Assembly (NCBI RefSeq): GCF_000282375.1
Contig: NZ_AKJK01000142.1
Span: 1 to 48,444, forward strand
Direction: 5' to 3'
Length of the DNA: 48,444 nucleotides
Origin: Pseudomonas sp. GM50
Lineage (GTDB): Bacteria > Pseudomonadota > Gammaproteobacteria > Pseudomonadales > Pseudomonadaceae
Positions 7,376-16,493 of the stretch are shown here, piece after piece. The position numbers and the translations under genes were made by a program. Numbering within the stretch: position 1 is the stretch's first letter; every line of letters starts with the position of its first letter. The notes under the pieces are model-generated. The model saw nothing but the letters and a program-made list of their open reading frames with translations. It did not search any database and was not told where the DNA came from.

Positions 7376-8727
7376 TGCTGAAGGGGAATCGGCAGTTTGC
7401 GCGATTCACCGCGGCCCATCGGGAAGTACAGGAAGCCGCTGCGGGCCAGGCGCTCGGCGTCGTACAGGTTACGCCCGTCGAAAATCACCGGTGCGTTAAG
7501 CCGCTGCTGGATCAGATCGAAGTCCGGCGCCTTGAACTGCTGCCATTCGGTGCAGACGATCAGTGCGTCGGCCCCGGTAAGAACCGATTCTGGTGTGCCC
7601 ATGAGCATCAGCCTGGATTCGTCCGGGTAAAGGTGCTGGGTTTCCTGCATGGCTTCCGGGTCGAACGCCCGCACATGAGCCCCGGCGGCCCACAGCGATT
7701 CCAGCAGCACCCGGCTCGGCGCATCGCGCATGTCGTCGGTGTTGGGCTTGAAGGCCAGGCCCCACACGGCGAAGGTCTTGCCGCGTAAATCGCCCTTGTA
7801 GAAGGCGTTGATGCGTTCGAACAGTTTGTGTTTCTGCCGCTCGTTGATAGCTTCCACTGCTTGCAGCAGGTCGCTGGAGCAGTGGGCCTCTTCGGCACTG
7901 TGAATCAGTGCGCGCATGTCTTTGGGGAAACACGAGCCGCCATAACCGCAGCCAGGATAGATAAAGTGGTAACCGATGCGTGAATCGGCGCCGATGCCCA
8001 GTCGTACCGATTCGATATCGGCGCCCAGGTGTTCGGCCAGCTCGGCGATCTGGTTGATGAAACTGATCTTGGTCGCCAGCATGCAGTTGGCGGCGTATTT
8101 GGTCAGCTCGGCGCTGCGCAGGTCCATGAACATGATGCGGTCATGGTTGCGGTTGAACGGGGCGTAGAGGTCGCGCATCACGTCGCGCACTTCATCGCGC
8201 TCACAGCCTATGATGATGCGGTCCGGGCGCCGGCAATCGGCCACGGCCGAACCTTCCTTGAGAAACTCGGGGTTGGAGACGATATCGAACTGCAGCAGCC
8301 GACCGGCCTTGAGCAGGTACTTTTCAATATGCGCGCGCAGCGTATCGCCCGTGCCCACCGGTACCGTGGATTTCTCCACCAGAATCACCGGTTGTTCGCG
8401 GTGACGCGCCACCGCTTCACCCACGGACAACACGTATTGCAGATCCGCTGAACCATCCTCCCGCGACGGCGTGCCGACGGCGATGAACAGCACCTGGCCA
8501 TGTTGCACCGCGAATTTTTCGTCCGAGGTGAACTGCAGCCGTTTGGCTTCCAGGCTTTCGCGCACCAGGCTGGCCAGCCCCGGTTCGAAGATGCTGACGT
8601 GGCCTTGTTGCAGCAACGCAACCTTCTTCTCGTCAATGTCCATGCACACCACGTCGTGGCCGACTTCAGCCAGGACGGCGGCCTGCACCAGACCAACATA
8701 ACCGCTACCAAATACACTGATTTTCAT
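7348..8727 (-). CDS. ugd: UDP-glucose 6-dehydrogenase
   Basis: A 459-aa enzyme that oxidises UDP-glucose to UDP-glucuronate with two NAD, the first committed step toward UDP-aminoarabinose. The N-terminal Rossmann motif is GSGYVGLVQA (residues 7-16). The catalytic cysteine is Cys266 in GYGGSCFPKD. Length matches the family. The start codon overlaps the arnF stop (ATGA). This is the gene called pmrE in other pseudomonads. Placing it inside the operon makes the pathway self-sufficient from UDP-glucose. Confidence 0.95.
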   Translation of the reverse strand: MKISVFGSGYVGLVQAAVLAEVGHDVVCMDIDEKKVALLQQGHVSIFEPGLASLVRESLEAKRLQFTSDEKFAVQHGQVLFIAVGTPSREDGSADLQYVLSVGEAVARHREQPVILVEKSTVPVGTGDTLRAHIEKYLLKAGRLLQFDIVSNPEFLKEGSAVADCRRPDRIIIGCERDEVRDVMRDLYAPFNRNHDRIMFMDLRSAELTKYAANCMLATKISFINQIAELAEHLGADIESVRLGIGADSRIGYHFIYPGCGYGGSCFPKDMRALIHSAEEAHCSSDLLQAVEAINERQKHKLFERINAFYKGDLRGKTFAVWGLAFKPNTDDMRDAPSRVLLESLWAAGAHVRAFDPEAMQETQHLYPDESRLMLMGTPESVLTGADALIVCTEWQQFKAPDFDLIQQRLNAPVIFDGRNLYDAERLARSGFLYFPMGRGESRKLPIPLQQWPAASVVA

Positions 8728-9137
8728 GATGCACTCCTAAGTTCGGGCGCGCGAGCAGGTCGAGAATTAATCGTGATAACACCGAGGATGACCAGCGCCA
8801 CTCCCAGGGTTTTTGAAAGACTGAAGGATTCGTTGAACAGTGGCAGGCTGGCGGCCAGCACATACACCAGCGCGTAGCTGATGCTCAGCAGCGAATAAGC
8901 CCGGCCTAGGGGCAGATCCCGCAGGGCGGCGAGCCAGGTGAGCATCGAGACGGCATAGGCGAGGATGGCGGCCAGCACGACGGCCACGGCGGACACATCG
9001 ACGCTGCCGTCGCTCAAGGAAGCCAGCCATTGTTCGGGATGTGGCAAGCGGGTCATGCTCCAACGCATGCCCAACTGTGCGACGCTGCCCAGCAGCACGC
9101 TGCCCAGGGCGTAGACGATTCCGCGACGCAGGCTCAT
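8724..9137 (-). CDS. arnF: Undecaprenyl phosphate-aminoarabinose flippase subunit ArnF
   Basis: A 137-aa small multidrug resistance-like membrane protein with four predicted helices. With ArnE it is thought to flip undecaprenyl-phosphate-Ara4N across the inner membrane. I place the start at the ATG at 9135-9137 (MSLRRGIVYALGS), which overlaps the arnE stop as ATGA; the longer frame to 9485 simply reads arnE out of frame. The LPLGRAYSLLSISYALVY segment is typical of the EamA/SMR fold. Confidence 0.9.
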   Translation of the reverse strand: MSLRRGIVYALGSVLLGSVAQLGMRWSMTRLPHPEQWLASLSDGSVDVSAVAVVLAAILAYAVSMLTWLAALRDLPLGRAYSLLSISYALVYVLAASLPLFNESFSLSKTLGVALVILGVITINSRPARAPELRSAS

Positions 9138-9478
9138 GCGTGTTGCCCCAGCAGCGCCACGCCAGCGATCACCAGCGCCACACCCAACCAGTGACGGCGG
9201 TCGATGACTTCGTGAAAGACGAAACGGGCGACCAGTGTGATCAGCACGAAATTCAGGCTGAGCATGGGATAGGCGATACCGACTTCGAGGCGCTGCAACA
9301 CCAGCAGCCAGACCAGCAAGCCCAACCCCAGAGAGGCGAGCGCCAGCCACAGCCACGGCGAACGCAGTTTCTCGCCCCAGCCCGAGGCCTTGCCGCGCCA
9401 GCTTTCCACGGCGTACTTCTGGGCGACCTGGCCCAGGCAGGTCAGCAGGCAGGCGGCCAGTAGCAGCAGCAGGCTCAT
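9134..9478 (-). CDS. arnE: Undecaprenyl phosphate-aminoarabinose flippase subunit ArnE
   Basis: A 114-aa protein with four hydrophobic helices. It starts with a leucine-rich helix (MSLLLLLAACLLTCLGQ) and has the SMR-like segment GIAYPMLSLNFVLITLVARF. It is the probable partner of ArnF in moving the lipid-linked aminoarabinose to the periplasmic face. The stop overlaps the arnF start and the start overlaps the arnT stop, both as ATGA, which suggests matched production of the two subunits. Confidence 0.9.
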   Translation of the reverse strand: MSLLLLLAACLLTCLGQVAQKYAVESWRGKASGWGEKLRSPWLWLALASLGLGLLVWLLVLQRLEVGIAYPMLSLNFVLITLVARFVFHEVIDRRHWLGVALVIAGVALLGQHA

Positions 9479-11124
9479 GATGCACCCTGAGGGAAGATCA
9501 GAATCACCAGGTTGCCTTGTTCATAACGTTTGCCATCCTTGGGCAGCAGTTCGATTTCTTGCAGTTCGTCATCCCCTTTGACCCGCATCACCACGCCGAC
9601 AGAACCGCTCTGGCGGGCTTCGCGCATCCACTGTTGCACGTGCTTGAGGTCGACCCGCTGCTGTATGCCGTCAGGATAGGCGAGGCCATATTTCAATTCA
9701 CCTATTGTGTTGTACAAGGCCACGTCAGGGCGTTTCAGGCGCCAGGCCAGGGCCGAGGCGGCGCCCAGGTCATTGCTCAATAGCTTGTCGGTTTGCGCCA
9801 GTTCCGGGGCGTGCTGGAGGATGAACTGATCGGGCATCTTGTTCGCCACCACCGAGTCGGGCATCCCGGCCGGCAGCACGCCGATCAGCAGCAAGCTGCC
9901 GAAGGCCGGTGCCGCCCAGCATTGCAAGGGACGGAAGGCCTGAAGCAGGTTGGTGATGATCCAGCCGATCAACCCGATGAACACCAGCACCAGATTGTGC
10001 AGTTCGTGGGTGTACAGCGGTTTTTTCAGTTGTAGGTAGATCAGTGCAATCAGGACGATCAGGCCCAGCGTCATGTTAAGCAGGCCATTGATCCCCAGCA
10101 CCCGGCCCTGCTCCAGTTTCAGTCGGTCCGCCAAGGCATGGCCCAGCAACAGCGCCAGGGGCAGCAGGCAGGGCATGATGTAGGTCGGCAGCTTGCCGTT
10201 GCTCAGGCTGAAAAACAGCAAGGGCATCAGCAACCACAGCAGCAGGAAAGCGATGTTGGCCTGACGCCGGGTCTGCCAGGCCTGTTTCAGCGCCGACGGC
10301 AGCAACGCCGCCCACGGCAGACTGAATGCCACCAGCAACGGCAGGTAGAACCACCATGGCGCATCGTGTTGTGCGTCATCCCCGGCGAAACGGCGAATGT
10401 GTTCGTGCCAGAAGAAGAACCGCCAGTAATCGGGTTCCTGCGTGTGCACCGCCAAGGCCCACGGCAGACTCACCGCTATGGCCACGGCAATCGCCACCGG
10501 GCCGTAAGTCAGCAATTCGCGCCAGCGTTTCTGCCAGAGTACCCAGGGCAGGGCGATCAGCACCGGCAGCAGCCAGGCGAGGAACCCCTTGGTCATGAAG
10601 CCCATGCCGCAGGCCAGCCCCAGCACCGCCCAACCGAGTAGACGCCGACCACGGCTGACGCTGTCCAGCGCAAACCACAAAGCCACCAGGCTCAAATTGA
10701 CCCAGAAGGTGAATTGCGGATCAAGGTTGGCGTAACCCGCCTGGCCAGCAACCACCGTGAAGCTCATGTACAGCAGCGCGCAGGCAAAGCTCTTGCGCGG
10801 CTCATTCCACAGCCGCCGGGCGATCAGATAACACAGCAATACGCTCAGCCCGGTGCTCAGCACCGAGGCGATGCGCACACCAAACAGGTTGTCGCCAAAC
10901 AGTGCCTGACCGATGGCGATCATCCAGTAGCCCGCGATGGGCTTTTCGAAGTAACGCAGGCTCATGAAGTGCGGCGACACCCAATTGCCGCTCAGGAGCA
11001 TGTCCTGGCTGATCTGGGCGTAACGGGTTTCGTCGGGAATCCATAAGCCGTGGGTGCCTAGCGGCAGCAAGTACGCCAGCGCCAAGACGACCAGCAAAAA
11101 CGGCAGTGCCCAGCGCTTGCTCAT
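9475..11124 (-). CDS. arnT: Lipid A aminoarabinose transferase ArnT
   Basis: A 549-aa inner-membrane GT83 enzyme that moves 4-amino-4-deoxy-L-arabinose from undecaprenyl phosphate to lipid A phosphates on the periplasmic side, lowering affinity for polymyxin. The first periplasmic loop contains IPDETRYAQISQDML, the acidic motif of the family, followed by SPHFMSLRYFEKPIAGYW. About twelve membrane segments and a soluble C-terminal domain follow. Length fits ArnT of other bacteria. It is coupled to arnD and arnE by ATGA overlaps. Confidence 0.95.
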   Translation of the reverse strand: MSKRWALPFLLVVLALAYLLPLGTHGLWIPDETRYAQISQDMLLSGNWVSPHFMSLRYFEKPIAGYWMIAIGQALFGDNLFGVRIASVLSTGLSVLLCYLIARRLWNEPRKSFACALLYMSFTVVAGQAGYANLDPQFTFWVNLSLVALWFALDSVSRGRRLLGWAVLGLACGMGFMTKGFLAWLLPVLIALPWVLWQKRWRELLTYGPVAIAVAIAVSLPWALAVHTQEPDYWRFFFWHEHIRRFAGDDAQHDAPWWFYLPLLVAFSLPWAALLPSALKQAWQTRRQANIAFLLLWLLMPLLFFSLSNGKLPTYIMPCLLPLALLLGHALADRLKLEQGRVLGINGLLNMTLGLIVLIALIYLQLKKPLYTHELHNLVLVFIGLIGWIITNLLQAFRPLQCWAAPAFGSLLLIGVLPAGMPDSVVANKMPDQFILQHAPELAQTDKLLSNDLGAASALAWRLKRPDVALYNTIGELKYGLAYPDGIQQRVDLKHVQQWMREARQSGSVGVVMRVKGDDELQEIELLPKDGKRYEQGNLVILIFPQGAS

Positions 11125-12005
11125 GCGCCTTGTACCCCCAGCCAGCCTTCACGGCCCTCGAGGGTGCCGCGTACAACCCGGCCCTTCGGCAAGATGACGG
11201 GGGCTTCGGGTAGTAAATTGCCCAAGGGTTGGAAATGAATATCACGTTGGCGAGCATCGGCCAATAATTGGCGAAAATCGTTGGCCATCAGAATCCCTTC
11301 TACTTCAGCATGGATCGTGTAGACGTTGAGTTTTTGCGGGGAGAACCGCTCAAGAATGAAGGCGTTGAAGTCTTTGGCTGCGACGGTCGGGCCGACCACC
11401 TCGTCGAAGGTCGGCAGGTCCACCGGAATCTGCGGTACCCCCGAACGGCCATCGGCCAAGGTCGGCCGGAACAGGTGCTGGCCTCGACAATCGCTGTTGT
11501 AGCGAAAGCCGAAACGCTGCTTGGCCTCAATCACGCGCTCGTCCGCCCGCCAACCGGCGGACGCCGAGCACTCGACCTTTTGCCCGAGGATGTCACTGAG
11601 GCTGTCGACGCCACGGCGAATCTGTTCGATCAGTTGCGCCTGGCTCCAGCGTCCGGCATTGGCTTGCCAGCCATGGTGATCCCAGGCGTGCAGGCCGACT
11701 TCATGCCCGGCCGCCAGGGTCTGGCGCATCAGGTGCCCGAGATCGCGACCGATCGGTTTGCCCGGCCACGCGGTGCCGGCCAGCAAAATGTCCCAGCCAT
11801 ACAGGCCGGCGGCGTTGGAACGCAGCATCTTCCAGAGGAACTGCGGGCGGATCAGGCGCCACAAGTGGCGGCCCATGTTGTCCGGCCCGACGCTGAAGAA
11901 AAACGTCGCCTTGACCTGCGCTTCATCGAGCATTTCCAGCAGCCGCGGCACCCCTTCACGGGTGCCTCGGTAAGTGTCGACATCGATTCGAAGGCCGGCC
12001 TGCAT
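11121..12005 (-). CDS. arnD: Undecaprenyl phosphate 4-deoxy-4-formamido-L-arabinose deformylase ArnD
   Basis: A 294-aa polysaccharide-deacetylase (NodB-like) enzyme that removes the formyl group from the lipid-linked sugar. RIDVDTYRGT near the N-terminus and HAWDHHGWQ carry the metal-binding aspartate and histidines. I choose the ATG at 12003-12005 (MQAGLRID), which overlaps the arnA stop by one base (TGATG); the TTG one codon earlier is less likely. Length matches the E. coli enzyme closely. Confidence 0.94.
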   Translation of the reverse strand: MQAGLRIDVDTYRGTREGVPRLLEMLDEAQVKATFFFSVGPDNMGRHLWRLIRPQFLWKMLRSNAAGLYGWDILLAGTAWPGKPIGRDLGHLMRQTLAAGHEVGLHAWDHHGWQANAGRWSQAQLIEQIRRGVDSLSDILGQKVECSASAGWRADERVIEAKQRFGFRYNSDCRGQHLFRPTLADGRSGVPQIPVDLPTFDEVVGPTVAAKDFNAFILERFSPQKLNVYTIHAEVEGILMANDFRQLLADARQRDIHFQPLGNLLPEAPVILPKGRVVRGTLEGREGWLGVQGA

Positions 12006-13999
12006 CAACGTTTTTTGTCCGCGATTTCGAGCATTGCCTCGCGCAAGAAGAAGTCCAGTGTGTTGCCGATGGTCTCGGTCATCTCCACCGTGGGTGCCCA
12101 GTCAAGCAGACGCTTGGCGTTGGCGATGCTCGGTTTGCGATGAGACACGTCCTGGTAGCCGGTGCCGTAGAAGGCCTTGCTTTCGATGTCGCGGAAACCG
12201 GCGAATGGCGGGAAGTTGCCGCGCAGTGGGTGCGCTTCGAACTGACGTAGCAGTTCTTCGCCCAACTGCCGAATACTGGCTTCGTTATCCGGGTTGCCAA
12301 TGTTGATGATCTGGCCGTTGCAGGCGTCGTTGTCGTTGTCGATGATCCGCGCCAGGGCTTCGACGCCATCGGCGATGTCGGTGAAGCAGCGCTTTTGTTC
12401 GCCACCGTCGAACAGACGGATCGGCGTGCCTTCTACCAGGTTCAGGATCAATTGGGTGATGGCCCGGGAACTGCCGATGCGCGCCGAGTCCAGACGGTCC
12501 AGGCGTGGTCCCATCCAGTTGAAAGGTCGGAACAGGGTGAAGTTCAGGCCTTTCTGGCCGTAAGCCCAGATCACCCGGTCAAGCAGTTGCTTGGAGATCG
12601 AGTAGATCCAGCGTTGCTTGTTGATTGGCCCGACCACCAGGTTGGAGCTGTCCTCGTCGAAGTTGGCGTCCTGGCACATGCCATAGACTTCCGAGGTCGA
12701 GGGGAAGATCACGCGCTTGTTGTACTTGACGCAGTAGCGAACCAGTTTCAGGTTCTCTTCGAAATCCAGTTCGAATACCCGCAGCGGATTGCGGGTGTAT
12801 TCGATCGGCGTGGCAATCGCCACCAGCGGCAGAACCACATCGCATTTCTTGATGTGGTATTCGATCCACTCGGAGTGGATGCTGATATCGCCTTCGACGA
12901 AGTGGAAATTCGGGTGGCTGCGCAGGCGATCGATGGCGTCCGAGCCAATGTCCAGGCCATACACTTCATAGCGGTCGTCACGCAGCAGGCGTTCAGACAG
13001 GTGATTGCCGATGAAACCGTTGACGCCAAGGATCAGTACCCGGGTGCGACGCGGTGCACGGCCCGATTCAGCGCCACGCAGCACCGAACCATCGACCAGC
13101 CCCAGTTCGTTGGCCAGTTGCGGGCCGCTCAGGTACAGGCCGTTGTCGTTACGCTGGCCGGCGTTGATTACCAGCGAGTCTTCGCCGCAAGCAATGCGTA
13201 GCGGATCGACGCTGATGACCCGGCCCGGTGCCTGGCCTTCATTGCCCTTGACGATGTCGGCGCTCCAGACAATCAGCTTGTGCTCTCCCACGGCGCAGAA
13301 GGCGCCCGGGTAAGGCTGGGTCACGGCGCGGACCAGATTGAACAGCTCTTCAGCCGGTTTGTTCCAGAGCAGTTTGCCGTCCGCCGGGGTGCGGCGACCG
13401 AACACCGTGGCTTTGGATTCGTCCTGTGGGGTTTCGCTGACTTTGCCCTGAAGCAGCGCGGGGAGGGTGTCGCGCAGCAGATCGGTGGCCGCCAGGCGCA
13501 ATTTACCGTGCAAGGTCAGCGCGGTGTCGGTGCGCTCGATCGCCACCCGTTGCTGGGCGATGATCGCGCCGGCATCGGCACGTTTGACCATGCGGTGCAG
13601 GGTCACGCCGGTTTCCGTTTCACCGTTGACCAGCACCCAGTTGGCCGGTGCCCGGCCACGGTAGCGAGGCAGCAACGAGCCGTGCAGGTTGAATGCGCCT
13701 TTACTGGCCGTGGCCAACAGCGGTTCGCTCAACAGATTGCGGTAGTAGAACGAGAACAGGTAATCGGGGTTGAGCTTGCTGATGCGCTCGATCCACAGCG
13801 GGTGGTTGGCGTCTTCCGGGGCGTGCACCGGGATGCCTTTGCGCGCGCACAGCTGCGCAACCGAGCCATAGAACGCGTTTTCCTTCGGGTCATCGGGATG
13901 GGTGAACACGGCGGCAATCTCGTAACCCGAGTTGAGCAGGGTTTCGATGCCGGCACAGCCAATATCGTGATAAGCGAAGACAACAGCTTTTGCACTCAT
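12005..13999 (-). CDS. arnA: Bifunctional UDP-Ara4N formyltransferase / UDP-glucuronate decarboxylase ArnA
   Basis: A 664-aa two-domain enzyme. Residues 1 to about 305 form the N-10-formyl-tetrahydrofolate-dependent formyltransferase, with catalytic residues visible as Asn104, His106 (NLHGSLLP) and Asp142. Residues from about 318 form the NAD-dependent oxidative decarboxylase, with the Rossmann motif GVNGFIG at 325-331 and a YSISK motif for Tyr/Lys catalysis. It supplies both the keto-sugar used by ArnB and the formylated sugar used by ArnC. It overlaps arnC as ATGA. Confidence 0.96.
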   Translation of the reverse strand: MSAKAVVFAYHDIGCAGIETLLNSGYEIAAVFTHPDDPKENAFYGSVAQLCARKGIPVHAPEDANHPLWIERISKLNPDYLFSFYYRNLLSEPLLATASKGAFNLHGSLLPRYRGRAPANWVLVNGETETGVTLHRMVKRADAGAIIAQQRVAIERTDTALTLHGKLRLAATDLLRDTLPALLQGKVSETPQDESKATVFGRRTPADGKLLWNKPAEELFNLVRAVTQPYPGAFCAVGEHKLIVWSADIVKGNEGQAPGRVISVDPLRIACGEDSLVINAGQRNDNGLYLSGPQLANELGLVDGSVLRGAESGRAPRRTRVLILGVNGFIGNHLSERLLRDDRYEVYGLDIGSDAIDRLRSHPNFHFVEGDISIHSEWIEYHIKKCDVVLPLVAIATPIEYTRNPLRVFELDFEENLKLVRYCVKYNKRVIFPSTSEVYGMCQDANFDEDSSNLVVGPINKQRWIYSISKQLLDRVIWAYGQKGLNFTLFRPFNWMGPRLDRLDSARIGSSRAITQLILNLVEGTPIRLFDGGEQKRCFTDIADGVEALARIIDNDNDACNGQIINIGNPDNEASIRQLGEELLRQFEAHPLRGNFPPFAGFRDIESKAFYGTGYQDVSHRKPSIANAKRLLDWAPTVEMTETIGNTLDFFLREAMLEIADKKR

Positions 14000-15015
14000 G
14001 AGAGAACCTGATCTGAAGAAGTGGAAGTGAGACCGTCAACGGTGACAACGGGGGCAGGAGCAGAGGGGGTGCTACGCAAAACCTTTTCGATAAAGAACCG
14101 TGGACGCGCCCGGACGTCGCTGTACATGCGGCCCAGGTATTCACCCAACAGGCCCATGCCGATGAATTGCCCGCCGGTAAAGACGAACAGCACGGCGAAC
14201 AGCACAAACAGACCATCGCCAGCCCACTCGGCGCCGAAGACCAGGCGCAGGACGATCAGCATGACGGCGAACAGCAGGCCGATGCCGGCCATGCCGAAGC
14301 CGACGATGCTCAGTAATCGCAGCGGTGTGGTGGTCATGCAGGTGATCAGGTCGAACATCAGGCTGATCAGGCGCATCGGGCTGTATTTGGATTCGCCGTG
14401 TTCGCGCTCGGCGTGGGTCACCAGGATTTCGGTGGTGTGGCGGGCGAAGCTATTGGCCAGGATCGGGATGAAGGTGCTGCGTTCGCGGCAGGCGAGCATG
14501 GCGTCGACAATGGTCCGGCGATAGGCGCGCAACATGCAGCCGTAGTCGCTCATGGCAACACCGGTGGAACGTTGCACGGCGAGGTTGATCAGTTTCGACG
14601 GCCAGCGGCGCAAGGCCGAGTCCTGACGATTGTTGCGCACCGTGGCGACCACGTCGTAGCCCAGTTCGGCCTGAGCCACCAGCCGCGGGATTTCTTCCGG
14701 CGGGTTTTGCAGGTCCGCGTCTAGGGTGATGACCACATCACCCTTGCACTGTTCGAAACCGGCCATGATCGCTGCGTGCTGGCCGTAGTTACGGTTGAGA
14801 ATGACCGCCACCACCGGGCTGCACTCGCGATTGGCAGCGTCCTCGAGGATTTGCGCCGAGTTGTCGCGACTGCCGTCATCGACCAACACTATTTCGTAAT
14901 CGTGGTGCAGTTGCTGGCACGCCGCTTCGGTGCGACGCAGTAGCTCGGGCAGGCTGTCTTGCTCGTTGTAGACCGGGATGACGATTGATACGCAACGGAT
15001 CGGATAAGGTTTCAC
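13996..15015 (-). CDS. arnC: Undecaprenyl-phosphate 4-deoxy-4-formamido-L-arabinose transferase ArnC
   Basis: A 339-aa GT2 glycosyltransferase that loads the formylated sugar onto undecaprenyl phosphate. The N-terminal domain has VSIVIPVYNEQDSLPEL and the metal-binding LDADLQNPP motif; two C-terminal membrane helices (about residues 235-295) anchor it. The start codon is GTG at 15013-15015, overlapping the arnB stop as GTGA, an uncommon form of the coupling found through this operon. Confidence 0.95.
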   Translation of the reverse strand: MKPYPIRCVSIVIPVYNEQDSLPELLRRTEAACQQLHHDYEIVLVDDGSRDNSAQILEDAANRECSPVVAVILNRNYGQHAAIMAGFEQCKGDVVITLDADLQNPPEEIPRLVAQAELGYDVVATVRNNRQDSALRRWPSKLINLAVQRSTGVAMSDYGCMLRAYRRTIVDAMLACRERSTFIPILANSFARHTTEILVTHAEREHGESKYSPMRLISLMFDLITCMTTTPLRLLSIVGFGMAGIGLLFAVMLIVLRLVFGAEWAGDGLFVLFAVLFVFTGGQFIGMGLLGEYLGRMYSDVRARPRFFIEKVLRSTPSAPAPVVTVDGLTSTSSDQVLS

Positions 15016-16160
15016 AGGCTTCTGTCCAGTGTTTTTTCAATGGCGCCGACAACACGATCGACATCATCGGTGGTCATGTCAGGGAACAACGGGATCGAAC
15101 ACAGCCGCGCCGAATTCCATTCGGTGTTGGGCAGGTAGATGTTGGGGAAACGCTGGCGGTAGTAGGTGTGCAGGTGAGTGGCGATGAAGTGAATGCCGGT
15201 GCCGATGTTCTGTTCCTGCAGGGCTTTCATGAACGCCTCGCGGTCCAGCCCGCAACGTTCGGTGTCGATACGCAGAATGAACAGGTGCCAGGCGTGCTGC
15301 TGCGCGTACGCCGGAACGGCCAGCGGTTGCACCGGCAAGCCTTCCAGGCGTTGCAAATAGGTCTGGGCCAGCTCCGTGCGCTTGGCGTTGATCGCGTCCA
15401 GTCGTTCCAGTTGCACCAGGGCGATGGCCGCGTTGATGTCGGCCAGGTTGTACTTGAAGCCAGGCTCCATCACTTGGGCCTGAGGTTTGCGGCCGTGAGT
15501 CAGGCGGTCGTAGGCATCCACGCCAAGACCATGAAACTTGAGCATGCGCACCCGAGTGGCCAGCGCTTCATCGTCGCTGACGAACATCGCACCCTCGGCG
15601 CAGGTCATGTTCTTGATTGCGTGGAACGAGAAGATCGCCGTGCCTTGGGCGCCGACATGACGACCTTTGTAGAAAGTGCCCGCCGCATGCGCCGCGTCTT
15701 CGATGACAGCGATGCCATGTTTGTCGGCCAGCGCGTAGAGCGGATCGAGGTCGAACGCCGCGCCGGCGTAATGCACTGGAATGATTGCCTTGGTACGAGG
15801 CGTGATCGCCGCTTCGATGCTTGCCCGGTCGCTCATCAATGTGTCGCGGTCAACGTCGACGAAAACCGGCGTCGCGCCGAGCAGGCAGATCATGTTGGCG
15901 GTCGATACCCAGGTCTGGGACGGTGTGATGACCTCGTCGCCGGGACCAATTCCCAATGCCAGTAATGTGATGTGCATGCCGCCGGTGGCTGAAGACAATG
16001 CGACGGCATGGCGACAGCCGACATAGTTGGCGAAGTGCTCTTCCAGTTGCTGGTTTTTCGGCCCGGTGGTAATCCAGCCGGAGCGCAGTACTTGCTCTAC
16101 GGCGGCAATTTCTTCGTCGCCGATACTGGGGCGAGAGAAGGGGAGAAACGCCTGACTCAT
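15012..16160 (-). CDS. arnB: UDP-4-amino-4-deoxy-L-arabinose aminotransferase ArnB
   Basis: A 382-aa PLP enzyme of the DegT/DnrJ/EryC1 family that transfers an amino group from glutamate to UDP-Ara4O. The PLP lysine is Lys183 in SFHAIKNMTCAEG, and SSATGGMH is the phosphate-binding turn. It is the first gene of the operon. Its promoter must lie in the 333-bp gap to the divergent recombinase gene. Confidence 0.96.
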   Translation of the reverse strand: MSQAFLPFSRPSIGDEEIAAVEQVLRSGWITTGPKNQQLEEHFANYVGCRHAVALSSATGGMHITLLALGIGPGDEVITPSQTWVSTANMICLLGATPVFVDVDRDTLMSDRASIEAAITPRTKAIIPVHYAGAAFDLDPLYALADKHGIAVIEDAAHAAGTFYKGRHVGAQGTAIFSFHAIKNMTCAEGAMFVSDDEALATRVRMLKFHGLGVDAYDRLTHGRKPQAQVMEPGFKYNLADINAAIALVQLERLDAINAKRTELAQTYLQRLEGLPVQPLAVPAYAQQHAWHLFILRIDTERCGLDREAFMKALQEQNIGTGIHFIATHLHTYYRQRFPNIYLPNTEWNSARLCSIPLFPDMTTDDVDRVVGAIEKTLDRSL

Positions 16161-16493
16161 GGGTACCTCGGAGCTGAAAAGTGAATAGCCTTGAAGCTAA
16201 AAACAGTGGATCCAATGTCAGCGTAGACGCTAAAACAAAAGCTGCATCAAGCAGTTGCCAGAAACTTGTGACAAATCACATTGATTGACTTTTCCTGCCG
16301 AGGCCGGCAGGTTGGGTGTTCGCAGGGAGTGACCCTCGACCCATTGAGGTTAAGCGCGATTTTGTGAAAGGAACATGAAAAACCGGTAGTTGAATCGTTT
16401 ATCTGAAGCTCATACAGCCACTGTTCAGACTTCTACCGCTTATCGCGTTTTTCATAGGAAAAGACTTACAGAAGTGTCCTCGTTAAAGGACTT
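16161..16493. promoter_or_regulatory. arnB / recombinase divergent intergenic region
   Basis: This 333-bp gap holds the arn operon promoter and that of the recombinase. Two structured sites are visible: a 14-bp palindrome TGTGA-CAAA-TCACA at 16267-16280, and a 7-bp stem hairpin CCTGCCG-AGGC-CGGCAGG at 16294-16311. I could not find a clear PmrA or PhoP box. The site at 16267 resembles a CRP-family site but has four instead of six central bases. No small gene is evident. Confidence 0.45.

Noticed and set aside
16267..16280. Vfr/CRP site
   Set aside because: The half-sites are right but the spacer is four instead of six bases. It is kept as an unassigned palindrome.
16161..16493. PmrA or PhoP box for the arn operon
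   Set aside because: I looked for paired TTAA-type half-sites on both strands and found only isolated ones (for example near 16351 and 16483), not spaced correctly.
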